From the NCBI GenBank assembly GCA_025617375.2, contig JAMYGW020000013.1, positions 124,001-188,000 of the forward strand: a stretch of 64,000 nucleotides of DNA. Reading direction: 5' to 3'. Origin of the DNA: Acarospora socialis. Lineage: Eukaryota > Ascomycota > Lecanoromycetes > Acarosporales > Acarosporaceae. Of this stretch, positions 34,514-45,905 are shown piece after piece. Positions within the stretch are counted from its first letter, which is position 1; each line of letters starts with the position of its first letter. The translations under genes and the position numbers were made by a program. The notes beneath the pieces were generated by a model that saw only the letters and a program-made list of their open reading frames with translations, searched no databases and was not told where the DNA came from.

Positions 34514-35762
34514 TCAGTACTGCACAAGTGCTGCCCCGTCAACCTTACATATCTCCCACAGGCCAGACAGTTCTCCCGCCAGCCCTTCAGGTAATGAACC
34601 TGTAACGCTCGTCTCGCTCGTGCTTTGGACCTGCTGGACCTTACTTGCACCAATGATGATGCCGTCTCCTTCCTTCAAACCAGAGTGAAAGCGCAGCCAG
34701 CGCATCGCTGCGCCTTCCATGGAGATGTTGTTTGCCGCAGAGAGAGTGCGGAGCTTGGCAATGGCCTCATGCATGCTTGGTTTGTCGTACCAATGGCGAA
34801 AGGCCTTGCCGAAGGGGTTATTATCTGCGATCTCGAAACGAGTGCCTTTGAGCTCCTCCGCTTTGCTGTCTGGTGTGAGCTTACCGGTCAGGAAGCCGCC
34901 TGCCAGAGGACTATCCATCATGAGCTTTAAACATTTTTGATCTCTGAAGGAGGCGCCTCCTTTGAGTGGGAGTAATTGAGTGTGGGAGGGAAGAAGATTC
35001 ACCTGTACGCCGTGAAATGAATCCCATACTTTCTGAGCATGGGGAAGAGGCCATCCTCGTAGGCGCGGCAGAGCAAATTATACTGTCCCTGGTAAAAGCT
35101 GGGCTTCACATATCCCTCCTTTTCGCAGACTGCTAGCCATTCCTCTAGCATTCCCAGAGGAAAGTTTGAGACACCGAGCTGGTTGTCACGCCTTAGCAAA
35201 TCGGCCAACAGTACAATGGGAATGGGGTAAAAGCTCACATGAACGAATTTACCCTCTTTATGGTACTTGTCCGTTGCTGCCGCCTGTTCTCTTATCGGGG
35301 TGATTTTGTCAGGTGCGTGACAATAGAGGACATTGACCTAATCAGAGCTCAGCACACATCACCCATTGCATCATCGCTGCTCGTAGTGATTAGACAAGGG
35401 ATGGTCCAACATAAATCTTGCTAAAATCGAAGAGATTTCGAAGCTCCAATACTGCGGACCTTTGTTACCCCCAATGACTTTAGACTGTTCTCAAGAGAGT
35501 TGGCGATATTCGTAGCAGTTAGTGACCCGCTTCCATCACCACTGACCATTATCTTGGTATCGATAGTGAAATTTTTGCCTAGGTTTGCTTCCCCAATCAA
35601 TTTTTCAGAGGCACCTGGAGAAGTTGGTGGATATCTAGCGGCAGTGTCGATGCGGGAGATGTGTGCATCCCGGAGAGCTTCGCCCAGCTCTTCGACTTCT
35701 TCCTTGGTAGTGAACGATTTCCCCAGCGAGGCGCAGCCAAAAATGAGCTCTGGAGAAGACAT
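34514..35762 (-). CDS. Aldo/keto reductase (AKR7/aflatoxin aldehyde reductase-like)
   Basis: NADPH-dependent carbonyl reductase of the aldo/keto reductase TIM-barrel fold. Four exons join in frame: 35762-35469, 35337-35239, 35178-35003 and 34910-34514, giving 321 residues, normal for the family. The catalytic tetrad is visible: Asp39 and Tyr44 in RIDTAARYP, Lys70 in IDTKIMVS and His105 in VLYCHAPD. Further motifs are LGVSNFPLGMLEEWL, PSFYQGQYNLLCR, then AYSPLAGGFLTGKLTPDS across the last splice and GDGIIIGASKVQQV near the cofactor site. The last intron is 92 nt and itself stays open, which can mislead automated prediction. The gene sits between two related direct repeats. Confidence 0.9.
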
Positions 35763-35956
35763 TGTTCGGCCGGTGAAGTGAAAAGTATTCTGTGAAATCT
35801 AAGACAGTTGGTTGTCAGGGCAGAAAACATTGACTGTCGTTTAGTACTTTGCGCTGCTGGCTAATTCTTTACGACTGGAGCTGCATCTAGCCGTTCCATG
35901 CCCGATAATCTGCCGGCACAAGCAGACTGCCTTGCATTGACATACATTATATACAT

Positions 35957-36090
35957 AGTCATCATAGCTATGTGGAGGATGAGGCTGAGGCCGTACAGTA
36001 GTAACAGAATCTAGCCTCTTCTATGCTCAAGGCTGAGCTTCGATACCCTGTATGTAGCAGGCACCAATCAATAGAGGTTGTCAATGACAA
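35957..36090. repeat. Diverged direct repeat, copy 2
   Basis: Second, shorter copy of the repeat at 33712-33960, in the same orientation. It ends about 90 bp before the start codon of the HET gene. The two copies bracket the aldo/keto reductase gene. Confidence 0.6.
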
Positions 36091-36180
36091 GTTCATGTAA
36101 AGATATCATTTCTCGATTTCTTGCTTCTAGTAAAGAAACACACGCTGTATTGTATCTTTGGTCCTCGAGCAGTGTCGGAG

Positions 36181-38990
36181 ATGGATGCTCTTAACTCTGA
36201 AGAAGTCGACCTGGAGCCAAAAGCTTCTGATTCCACGGAACAGAATGAAGATGGTATTGACCACTCTGCTCAATGCGATGGCTGTGCTCAGGTACCCTTT
36301 CTGGACTGTCTACTTCCTACTCATTGTATTAATTTGATCAGGCAATCTTCGGAATCCGCCATCATTGTCCGATCTGCCCTAATTGGGATTATTGCTCAAG
36401 ATGTGTGAAGGATGCGACTACGTTGCATCCGATGCATCCCTTCGATGCTCACGACAGCCTCCTTCCACCGCCCTCATGGTCGGTACCAACGCAGGACGCG
36501 AGCCAAGATAAGACTATAGTCATTGATCCCAAAAACATCGACTATGCGAAATTACTCCGATGTATAGTCAATAAAGGCCTTCGGCATGAAGAGAGATTCA
36601 TTTGGCAATTCCCTCCCTTGAATTCTCAATCTAACGACATACGTCTGGTGGCTCTGATGCCTGGAGTGGGTACGACAATGATTCGTTGCAAGCAAGTCAA
36701 TGTTTCCCTTGTCGACGACGTATCATACGAGGCCCTCTCTTATGCATGGGGTGATCCAAAGACCACGAAGTTCATAGAGTTTGAAAGCATGCCCTTTCTC
36801 ATAACAGCGAATTTATACTCAGCTTTGCAGCAGCTGCGACGTGTTGAAGCTCCACGATATCTTTGGATTGATGCTCTGTGCATCGATCAAATCAACGACT
36901 CAGAAAAGAGTCATCAAGTGCAACTCATGGGAGACATCTACAAACGTGCTGCTAGGGTCCTCGTCTGGCTGGGAGAAGCTGATGAGGACAGTGACCTTGC
37001 TTTTGATATTCTCGCGGAATCTTACCGCTCCGATGGAATTGGAGAAGCAGACTCGCCAGAGTCTACTGAGGTCCGGGCAGTGAAAACCGATAGGGACTCT
37101 GAGAAGGCTGTTGGTCTAAGTCACGAGCCGGCATCTTTGGCTGACGATTCGGAGAACATTCTGCTCTCGACCATTGATGCAAATAACGAGGAAGTCCTCC
37201 ATGAAAAGATGGAAGTGCCCTGGTGGCTTACTGGCGACTCCGTTCATCGACGAAAGGCACAGCAGATCTTCATCGATCCAGATACTATCCGATTGCCTCC
37301 TGGAGGTGGATGTCGCCAGTGCGAACGTAAGAGCACCATCTGTTGGTGGGACGGCCAAGGACAATGTGTTCGTTGTCTCATGAGTGGCGGAAAAGCTGCT
37401 GGATACTGCTCGCTATTCGAATCGGAGGCTTCAGGTTATGAGGCTCCGAAAGGGGAAGGACGGAATGAAGACTTGACCAAAGTAAGGGGAGATCCTGCGG
37501 CCAAGCACGATTTCTGGACATACCAAAAGAAACTTAAAAGATTAGAGCTTCCTGAAAAGATCGAAAGAAGTTGGAATGCTCTTATCAAGCTGGCCGAACA
37601 TCCTTGGTGGCGACGAGTCTGGGTTCTTCAAGAGATTGCTGTCAACAAACTCGAGCCAATCATTATGTGTGGCTGCAAACAGATTACTTGGAGCAAGATT
37701 GACAGCTTCAGTGATATCTCCATCGATACGGAAGCTGCTCTGTCGGATCCCAGATATTCACACATTCTTATGTGCACAGGGACCTATTTTAGAATGCGCA
37801 AGAGCGTCATTGAAAGAAACTCGTTGAGCCTCGAGCGTCTGCTACATACCACTCTTGCCCTTCAGTCCAGCGACGCGCGTGACAAGGTTTTCTCTCTCTT
37901 AAGCCTTGCTCATCCCATCGACCGACTAAGCTTGGAGCCGGACTACTCTCTTTCTACTGTGACGGTATATACGCGTACAGCTTTGTATCTCATCGTTGCA
38001 ACTCGACGTCTAGAAAACCTCAGTTATAATGCTCCTTCTGATTTCGATACTTTCCCTTCGTGGGTATCTGACTGGTCGCTTGGAGCTTCAAGGCACGCAT
38101 CTATTTTCGCTGGAGATCTTTATGATGCCTCGGCAGGTCGCCGAGCCCAAGTTTTCCGCACTCCTTCCCCGCAAGTTATTGCTCTTCAAGGGCATTGTGT
38201 CTCACGTGTAGCGTACGTCAGTGAGCCCATCAAGATTGATGAAACATGGCTTTCTACTTCACCGATAGGTCTCCTAGCGACCCTCAAGAGCTTGGAGGCG
38301 GTCGTCTTCCGTGCCATCCGTGATCACGCTCAATATAATCAGACGCTTGAAGGGAAAGTTCAGGATCTGAGTCTGTGGTGGCGCTTCCTAACACTAGATC
38401 CCGATCCGCGCAACTCGGACGCATTCTGGCGGACGCTCGTCTGCGATTCTCTGCGTCTCGCAAAGAAACCTCAGTCACCAGCTCCTGCAGAGTGGGCCGA
38501 GATGTTTGAGCTCCTGCGGTACAACTGGCTAATTGACGACGCGGAAGCGGGCTCACAATCTCGTCGTCGTCGGCTCAGCCAGGTACTCAAGAGCGTTCAG
38601 CTTCAAGCTCCGCGCTTGCGTACAGTCGATCAATCCGAAGTTCCGGAAGGTTTCATGCCAGCATTATCTGGGGAGAGGCGAATGGCCGAGTACGTCAGGC
38701 CGCTGATAAGGATGATGGCACAGTGCATGCTTGACCGGCGGTTCTTCATCACTGAATCAGGTCACATGGGCCTTACCCCTGGCGAGGTGCGGGAAGGGGA
38801 TATGGTTTTCGTTCTCGATGGCGGGGACGTGCCTCATATTCTACGAAGCAAGGAAAAAGACCCTAACAAGGTTGGAAGACTGCAGTTTATCGGAGAATCG
38901 TATGTGCATGGACTTATGCGTGGGGAACTTTTCACGGAGTTTGAGGCCGAGGAAACGGAAAGGAAAAGTATGGTTTTCGAAATAGAATAG
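36181..38990 (+). CDS. HET-domain protein with N-terminal ZZ zinc finger and internal zinc-cluster-like insert
   Basis: Heterokaryon-incompatibility (HET) proteins act in non-self recognition and regulated cell death. Exons 36181-36291 and 36342-38990 join in phase 0 to 919 residues. The splice completes a ZZ-type finger: CDGCA, then CPICPNWDYCSRC and HPMHPF (about residues 33-70). HET begins near residue 166 (YEALSYAWGD, YLWIDALCIDQ, VLVWLGEAD) and its last block HPWWRRVWVLQEIA is near 457. About 200 residues lie between these blocks, more than usual. This insert carries CRQC-x6-C-x7-CVRC-x10-C at about 361-393, resembling a fungal binuclear zinc cluster. The remaining C-terminal half has no recognised domain. 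No NACHT or ankyrin partner is adjacent. Confidence 0.9.
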
Positions 38991-41150
38991 GGGTGTCAAT
39001 ACTCTGAAGTGAGGGACGGAATGAAAGGTTACAAAGCCTGAGCAGCTCAGTCGGGTTGATCTAATAAGCTGTCTTACGAGAGAAGAGGTCACGACTAGGA
39101 GTTGCGCCGTTTGACCTTTGACGATGGTTTTGGAAAAGGCAAATTACGACAAACGCCTACCATGCAAATTTGAGTACTGAAATCAGGATTTTCTAGCATT
39201 CAACTCATTGAGGCATGCACTCCTCCATAGAAACTTTATACCGACTTGAATTCTCACCCATATATCTGTGAGGTTTTGAGTTATCCAAACGTGGAGTATT
39301 CGATTTCCTGAGATCCGTGTGGCGACGATTTCTCGCCGTAAGCCTCATACCCTAGAAAGGTGGAATCTCCCTTTCATCAACCCCCGTTCCACTGACTTTA
39401 CTGGCGTCCACCCCATTCACATCTCCCCTACCTACTAACCCCTGACTTATATCTATGGACACAAGTTCCAGCAGAGTTTAGACTTGAGTTTAGACTTGAG
39501 CTTAGACATAACTTCAGGCGTTTTAGGCAACTTAGGCGTGAGTTTAGGCGTTAGTTTAGGCGCGGGTTTAGGCGTAAACTTAGGTATGATGTTAGACAAG
39601 AGTTTAGGTACAAGTTTAGGTACAAAGGTCTAGAGCTCAGCTGCAATAGGTAGGGGAGTCTCCTCCAAGGTTCCGAATGTTGTACCTCATAGCTTCTTCT
39701 GCTGGACCACATGGTATATGCAACTTGATTTCTCTTCTACTCTGCCTTGGGCAAGTCAACATTGATGATCCGTGTCAAGGTTGTAAGGGCTTCCGGGTGG
39801 GACGTGCCTCCAACTTCATCATCAATTTCTTCGACAACCACTAGACCAAACAGCCCATCAGAGAACAAAGAGTCATCGTTACTACAGGATGATATGCTTG
39901 TCAAAAGATCACAGTTGTTGTCTTCTGTGTATGCTTCCACAAATATCAAGGGTATATGAACGGAAAAGCGGGTTCACTGTGAAACGCAATGACTTCCTCA
40001 ACTGCTTCTACCGTGCGAAGAGGTGTTGTGCATGAGATTAGGGTGTGTATAACAGTCCATAGCCAAAGGTCAAAAAATAAGTGACGGTGACCAGGATCTT
40101 GATGGACAGTTCAAAGGGTTGAAGTCTGTCATTTATGATAGTCTGACTTGTCACCGTTGTAAGATGATGGTGCACAGGAACTCAATGTGAAGTGATTACA
40201 GCTTGATCTCTCAAAGTTAGAGGAAACATATATGAGACTGTGGATATGGAGTGAAGTGCAACCCTTGGGTGAGTAGGTGAGATGTAAGGTGATGTGGCAT
40301 GTCCAAAAGACCGGGGGTGACTGTTGGTGACTTGGGAGTTGAGGCGGTAGAAGTAGGTAAGGTATGGCACTTGGCGTTGGACAAGCATGAGGTTGGAACT
40401 TTCTGAACAAGCTGTGAATGAGGTAAATGCAGCACATCAGTACCTACCTTATCGGAAGGTAAGTAGGTGCACAAGCTCCCAGCCCTTCATATTCGACCGC
40501 CCCTTTTCCAAATCAGATTTGCTATCAGAGCTCTTGATACAAGTGGCAAACTACCTAGGCTGTCTGGCGTTCGAATGGAGGACTACCTTATGTATGATAA
40601 CATACATGTTGAGAAAAAGACCGTTGTTGGCATAAGTTGGTGCTGTGTATTTGTCTTCGAGTGGTAAGTAGGCCAGTTGCCCCTTTCTAAACTGGATATT
40701 GATCGGTCCGTGATCGTTGCCTGACCTTTGTTCAGATATGGAAGGCAGATCCTTCCTGGTTACACATTCATAACATTGCTCTACCGATCCTACCTTACCA
40801 CATACATGTTTGGCTCCTTCCATCAAGCAACACCAATTCTACTCTCCCACCACCCGAAAGCCGAGCTTGTCAAACTCCCGGATAGCCGCCTAAGCATCTA
40901 AGTTGTCTGTGAGGAGACTCGTCGTCAAGTTCAGCTGGACGCTCTCTGGAAGAGGCAAAGACCTCGGGCCCAGACAGTAGGAACTCTATTGGGTTATTAT
41001 GGGATAGATGTGAAAGAAGCCTCTCTAATCAAGAACACTATAAGACAATGTGGAGACTAATAGGGTATTCAATCTCATCGCCTCCTCAACTTCTGGTACC
41101 GTATAATTACCCATCCCTCCATCAATCCCACAACCCTTCTCCCATCCGAC
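38991..41150. other. Intergenic region with minisatellite
   Basis: About 2.2 kb without a supported gene. Main feature is the 12-bp minisatellite at 39474-39631. A 70-codon acidic frame on the minus strand at 39949-39737 lacks an ATG and a partner exon, so it is not called. Confidence 0.45.
39474..39631. repeat. Degenerate 12-bp minisatellite, about 13 units
   Basis: Units of the form NNAGTTTAGGCN recur with strict 12-bp spacing (agtttagacttg, agtttaggcgtt, gggtttaggcgt, agtttaggtaca). Because 12 is divisible by three, the plus strand reads as a tetrapeptide series SLGx/SLDL ending in a TAG, but no ATG lies upstream in that frame. Confidence 0.85.
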
Positions 41151-42247
41151 TCACCCTTCCAATTCCCCCACCCCCTTCCCCTCCCCAACCTCCACCCCTT
41201 CCCTTCGACCCTTCCCCCACCCACCCCCAAAATACCTCCCCGGATGCCACCCATTCAGCGCGCCAATCGCAACAACCATCAACGCACCCTCAAACGCGAC
41301 AAACAGCCTCTGATTCTTAATCAGCGCTCCGTCCCACCCCTCCGCCAGCTCCACGACGCGGTAGACCGAACGCACGAAGATGCACAGGGTGGAGACGGCG
41401 AGGGCGACGAGGAAGAGGGCGAAGGAGAAGCGGGGGCGGGTAGGGGTGGTGGGTGTAGTCAGTGTGTGGGACTGGGACTGGGAAAGGGAATGGGTGTATG
41501 TGCGGAAGGCGTAGTCGGCGCAGAGGGCGATGAACAGAGCCAGGGTCAAGACTTGGAAGGCCAGCCCGGCGACCATGATGTGGTCGCCTGTGTCCGGGGA
41601 GCGGTTAGCGTGCGCGGCGACGGAGGCCATGCCGCCGCCGGTGGCTTGCAGGATGAGGGAGATGACGTCGCAGGTGATGACTTTGTTGGGGGGGTTGTGG
41701 TTAGTTAATTTGACGGTAGAAGTTGTTGGGATGCGGGGAGATGTGGGGGTCTCTGGACGTACAGATGCGGGGATAAGCCTTAGGAGAGATGCGGGAGGTT
41801 TGCGGGCCGAAGGTGGTGACGATGTGGGAGATTGTCAGGTAGACGGCTGCGGCCAGGAAGGCGGGACCGATGGTCAGGCAGCAGATTTGCATGAGGAAGC
41901 CATTCTATGCGTCCAATTGCTTCTCAGCTAGGACTTTCTCGAAAGAGACGATGTCGATATTAACTTCTAACCTCATTGAAAGGATTGGCGTGACTCATGA
42001 GTCTCCCAATGTACCCCAATATCTCAAGGATACATCCGCTCACGACGGCGACAGTGAAGCCGAGGAACTTTCGAGTCAGGAAGCCTTGGAGTAGGAAACA
42101 CAACAGGGCGAGAGAGAAGATGGCCAGGAAAGTGGCATTGGCGGCGAGGGAGGGCCGATAATCGTAGTAGGAATATGCAATGGGGCATGTGTCAAGGGTG
42201 CAAAGGTCGTTGTCATCGCCGGCACGAGGGATGAGCCGCAATGCCAT
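41151..42247 (-). CDS. RTA1-like multipass membrane protein
   Basis: Member of the fungal RTA1 (lipid-translocating exporter) family, seven-helix plasma-membrane proteins linked to lipid stress and azole or 7-aminocholesterol tolerance. Exons 42247-41972, 41904-41763 and 41680-41151 join in frame to 315 residues. Signature blocks are EILGYIGRLMSHANPF, then CLTIGPAFLAAAVYLTISHI with FGPQTSRISP and, across the second splice, IFITCDVISLILQATGGG. Late helices carry ALFLVALAVSTLCIFVRSV, YRVVELAEGWDG and the conserved E-ALMVVAIGALNGWHPGR. The C-terminal tail is Gly/Lys/Glu-rich. The specific substrate is unknown. Confidence 0.92.
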
Positions 42248-43279
42248 AATTGAGAGTAGAACGGAAGATTGTATAACTCAGAAGTGTTATATCTAGCGTC
42301 GAAGAGACGAGTGTTTACATTCGAAGATCGACGCAAGAGGGGCATCTTGAGAATTCTTTGCTTCTGCATCGTGACTCAACACGAATTCTTCGCCGCGTCA
42401 TCGTTGAATGAACGCGGTGGTGCTGGCAGAGACGATAATAGATAGAGGCCCAAATAGGCAGCACTTGTGTGGTTCCATTGGCTAATGAGATGAGGTATTG
42501 CAAGCCACATTGGAGAAAACCCGTATTGCGCAGACTGAGCTGAGTGCAAGTGTCTGGAGAAAGGGTCATGATTCGAGGTAAAAGACTCCCCAGAATCCAT
42601 GCGCCTGCATTAAAGACTCGGGTAGACAACGGCCCGAAGGAAAGACTTCCATAACCGGGAACGTTCATTGACAACCTCACTGTCGCTGAAAGAAAACATT
42701 ATTATAAGATATATGATTACCGACCTTAACAGCCTAACCCTCTAATCATCTAATCAGCCTGATCTACTCTAACTGACTAACACTTATTGTGGAAAACTTG
42801 GTGTTTTGTTTATCTCAGTTCTTTTTTGGGCCGTTGTGTATTCGGATCTTTTATGCAGGCGCATGAATTATGGAAGTCTTTGACCCTACCTAATGATTCA
42901 TCATGGCGAGTGTGTGCTTAGAAACGAGGATGACTAATGACTTAGTAACGATCTTTGATACCAAACATAGGTAATCACCATGGTTTCATGGAATGGCAAA
43001 ATCTTGAGTGAATATGTATGAATAGAAGACAGTGGACAAAACCTAAGATATGTATTTCAGAATATATATACAACGTTGGATAACCACTACATTAGTAGTA
43101 AACGCCAGCGTCTGTAACTTCCTTCCACTCGCTCAGCGAGGTTCTTAGCAGTTACCCTTCTCTCCATGAGTAGCCCTGCTCTTTTTTAACATGCATGTAT
43201 GTATCTATGGGCACCCGACCGGCGAGATGCTGATCCTCAGGTTGGGTCCCTGTGGCCAAGTCATCAGCTCAGTCTCCTT
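42248..43279. other. Intergenic region
   Basis: About 1 kb holding the RTA1-like gene promoter and the 3' flank of the expansin-like gene. Nothing else recognised. Confidence 0.45.
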
Positions 43280-44129
43280 CTACTCTGCTCTGGCTAGGTA
43301 ACTCACACTCCCAAAAGGCTGCCCGGTCAAAGCCTGGTAAGCACTCTGATCGATGTCCAGCGTGTTCGTGCCGGGCGCACATCTCTGGGCACCCGGGACA
43401 TTCGTCTTGCAGTAGTTGTCCGCATGCGAGGCCGGACAGCTGTCAATGATCTGAACGACGACGCTCTTGCCGACGCCGCCGACGCCGCCGCCGCCGATGT
43501 CGCCTTGGTTGGTGACGCGGTAGCATATCCCGCAATTGTTTCCCGGGCATGATGGACCGAGGTAGCCGGGGACTGACTTTTGGCCGTTGCTAGATGCAAG
43601 TGTGAGCTTACTGAGCATTGCGTTGAAGGGAGACTAGATACGTACCAGAGGGCCATGTTGTTAATTTGGCCGGAGCATTGTCCGCCAGAGATGTTGGGGC
43701 TCATGTCTCCAGCTGCGGCGCCGAATGTGCCTGGCTTACCTGTTGCAGGACAGTGTTATGTTAGTATTGTAAGCACGAGAGTAAGGGACAGGGAAGAAGA
43801 GAGAGCCCGATACCGTTCTAAGACGCAAGGGAGGATCGACGAGCTTACCATACTTGGGACCGCAGACCGTGCTGTCAGATAAAAGATTATGTTAGTCAGC
43901 GTAACAGGATGTAAAGGAGAGCATCATAGGGTTGACTCAGTGGGAACGTAGGATAGGAAAGAATAGAGTAGCTCTTGAGAGGAGTCGATGTGACTTACTT
44001 CCCCTGCGCCCCGAAGTTATTGAAGGTGGCCACACCGCTGAACACTTGGCGCGGCATCAGACCTGGCATACTTGCACCACACAATGAGGTCAACGCCGCC
44101 AGGGCAACAAGGAGAGTCTGTGAGAACAT
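43280..44129 (-). CDS. Secreted expansin-like (RlpA-like double-psi beta-barrel) protein
   Basis: Small secreted protein with a barwin/expansin-type double-psi beta-barrel. Such proteins bind or loosen polysaccharides. Four exons (44129-43999, 43871-43849, 43739-43646, 43589-43280; the second is only 23 nt) join in frame to 185 residues. Signal peptide: MFSQTLLVALAALTSLCGAS. Barrel features are GVATFNNFGAQG, CGPKYG, CSGQINNMALCNGQ, SCPGNNCGICYRVTN, then VVVQIIDSCPASHADNYC and the terminal LDIDQSAYQALTG. Ten or more cysteines suggest disulfides. A Gly-rich loop (DIGGGGVGGVGKS) interrupts the barrel. No separate carbohydrate-binding module is seen. It could act on the fungus's own wall or on host tissue. 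Confidence 0.85.
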
Positions 44130-45905
44130 CTTGAAACGACAGGACGAAGGCCGGTGCTATGTCAAGGCAGGAAAGTGAGTCGAATAAGAAGCGATTGATA
44201 TTTGAAGCCTGCTTAACAAGTGATCGTTGGAGGTTGGGAGATGGATGGCTTTATAATAATCCTTATGGTATGACGGGACGGCAAGCTGGGTCTCGTGGAC
44301 TTTCCTAGCTCTTCACACCCTCAGACTGTCAGACATGAAGCTCCGGCGCGTGGATGGGCGTCAGGTTATCTCACATCGGGGAGCGCGGCTCGTATTAGGG
44401 TTCGATAGCTTGATCCTCTTACTCCGTTGCCGGGCCGTTAGGTTTAAGCTCAGATCAAGATCGATATCGGGGAATAGCCTTCGTAAGGCATTTGAAGGCG
44501 GGATCTCAATGCAAGGGACTCGGAGGAGTCCAAGATCGGATTCCACGTGGGGTTGGATTTAGAAGGGTAGCTCGTCGGGCGGTTGGTGAGAGGGTGTGAG
44601 AGAAAACGATGAAATATGATATGACGGCGAGAAATCACAGGGTACAACAGCGATGTATTGGTATCTTGAACAATCTCCGATACTACCGTCCTATGCTTCA
44701 TGCCATTGCCCAACGCTTTTACCCTGCCCAATGGAGAATGACGGAGAGACGAGACATAACCGGCGTGAGAACCGTCTCAGGGAATGGTCGTTTCAAATGG
44801 GGCATCTTCCCGTGTGCAGTGCCTCGAAAGAGATGGGACTGCATTTCTCTTGGTATTCATGAAACGTTCCCCATGGAGAGGAAAGGAAAGGAAGGTTTAG
44901 TCAGAGTGCGTGCAGCCATGAGGTTACTACCTGGTATCGTACCTTAAGGTACATGTAACTACCTAGCTTGTTCCGATACTGGTTACATCATGCAGGCACG
45001 GCTCGAGGGCTTCAAGGGATTTGTAAAGTTCGAAGTACACATCTGTGCCGGTACCACCATGGGTACAACAATCACACAATAGGACAGCGATCGACGTTCC
45101 TGCTGACAGTATCTAGATACCTACCTTAGTCGATCTTCGCAAGGATCAGAAACACACTTGACACCGCAAGGAATCGAGCCTCTCCGGAATGGGGGGATCG
45201 AGACGGGTAACAGCTGCATGGCGTCAACGTGGCACAAGGTACCCTACCGACAAAGCAGCCATGGCGGTTTTTCGATTTGCGCGCTTCAACATCGACGGCC
45301 GGCCGGCCGAGGCTGTGTTAAAGTATTTCCCCTAGCGGAGTGCGTCAGATGCACTACCTTTTTGCCTACAGGTCCAATACAGGAGGCCACGCGTGCAGGT
45401 TGTTCGGATCCCGATAGTGGTGCAGGACACGCAAGAGATGGTCAGAGAGTGGATAGTGGTGAGGGATGCGCACGGATGGGATTGATTGAAGGACTCGTAT
45501 GTCAATCGAACACACCTCAGCAATATGTGGTACAAATCAGTATCTGTGATTGCTTTACAGTCATTCTTGAAATTGCGAGCTGCTATAGAACTAAGAACAT
45601 CCCTCGGGCGCTTATCGCAGCTTGGCCCGTTGGAGGTACTCGCAAAGTTTCAAGTCGTTGAAGTCATACTCATCGTCTCTGTCGATCTCTCACTATGGAC
45701 TCCTGCAGGATAAGGAGAAACGGCTCACCTTTACCGCCTAGGACTACAACCGATATCATAAACATCCGGCCGGGTTGTCAGTCCCCGGCATGCCAAGCAC
45801 ATCCCGGGTCAGCTGCACGTTTCAGCCATTCGCCATTGATGATGTGTCGGACAAGATACTGTGTATGTTCGAACATCTCCCATGGATTGATGGTGCAGGA
45901 TCGCA
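44130..45905. other. Intergenic region
   Basis: About 1.8 kb with no supported gene. Short open frames on both strands lack recognisable domains or splice partners. An accttaaggtac-type palindromic stretch near 44940 is noted without assignment. Confidence 0.4.

Noticed and set aside
39474-39631. Interstitial telomere repeat
   Set aside because: Units are 12 bp with TTTAGG/C cores, not the TTAGGG hexamer of fungal telomeres.
42315-42680. 121-codon minus-strand frame upstream of the RTA1-like gene
   Set aside because: No domain and no splice to the RTA1-like start; composition like non-coding DNA.
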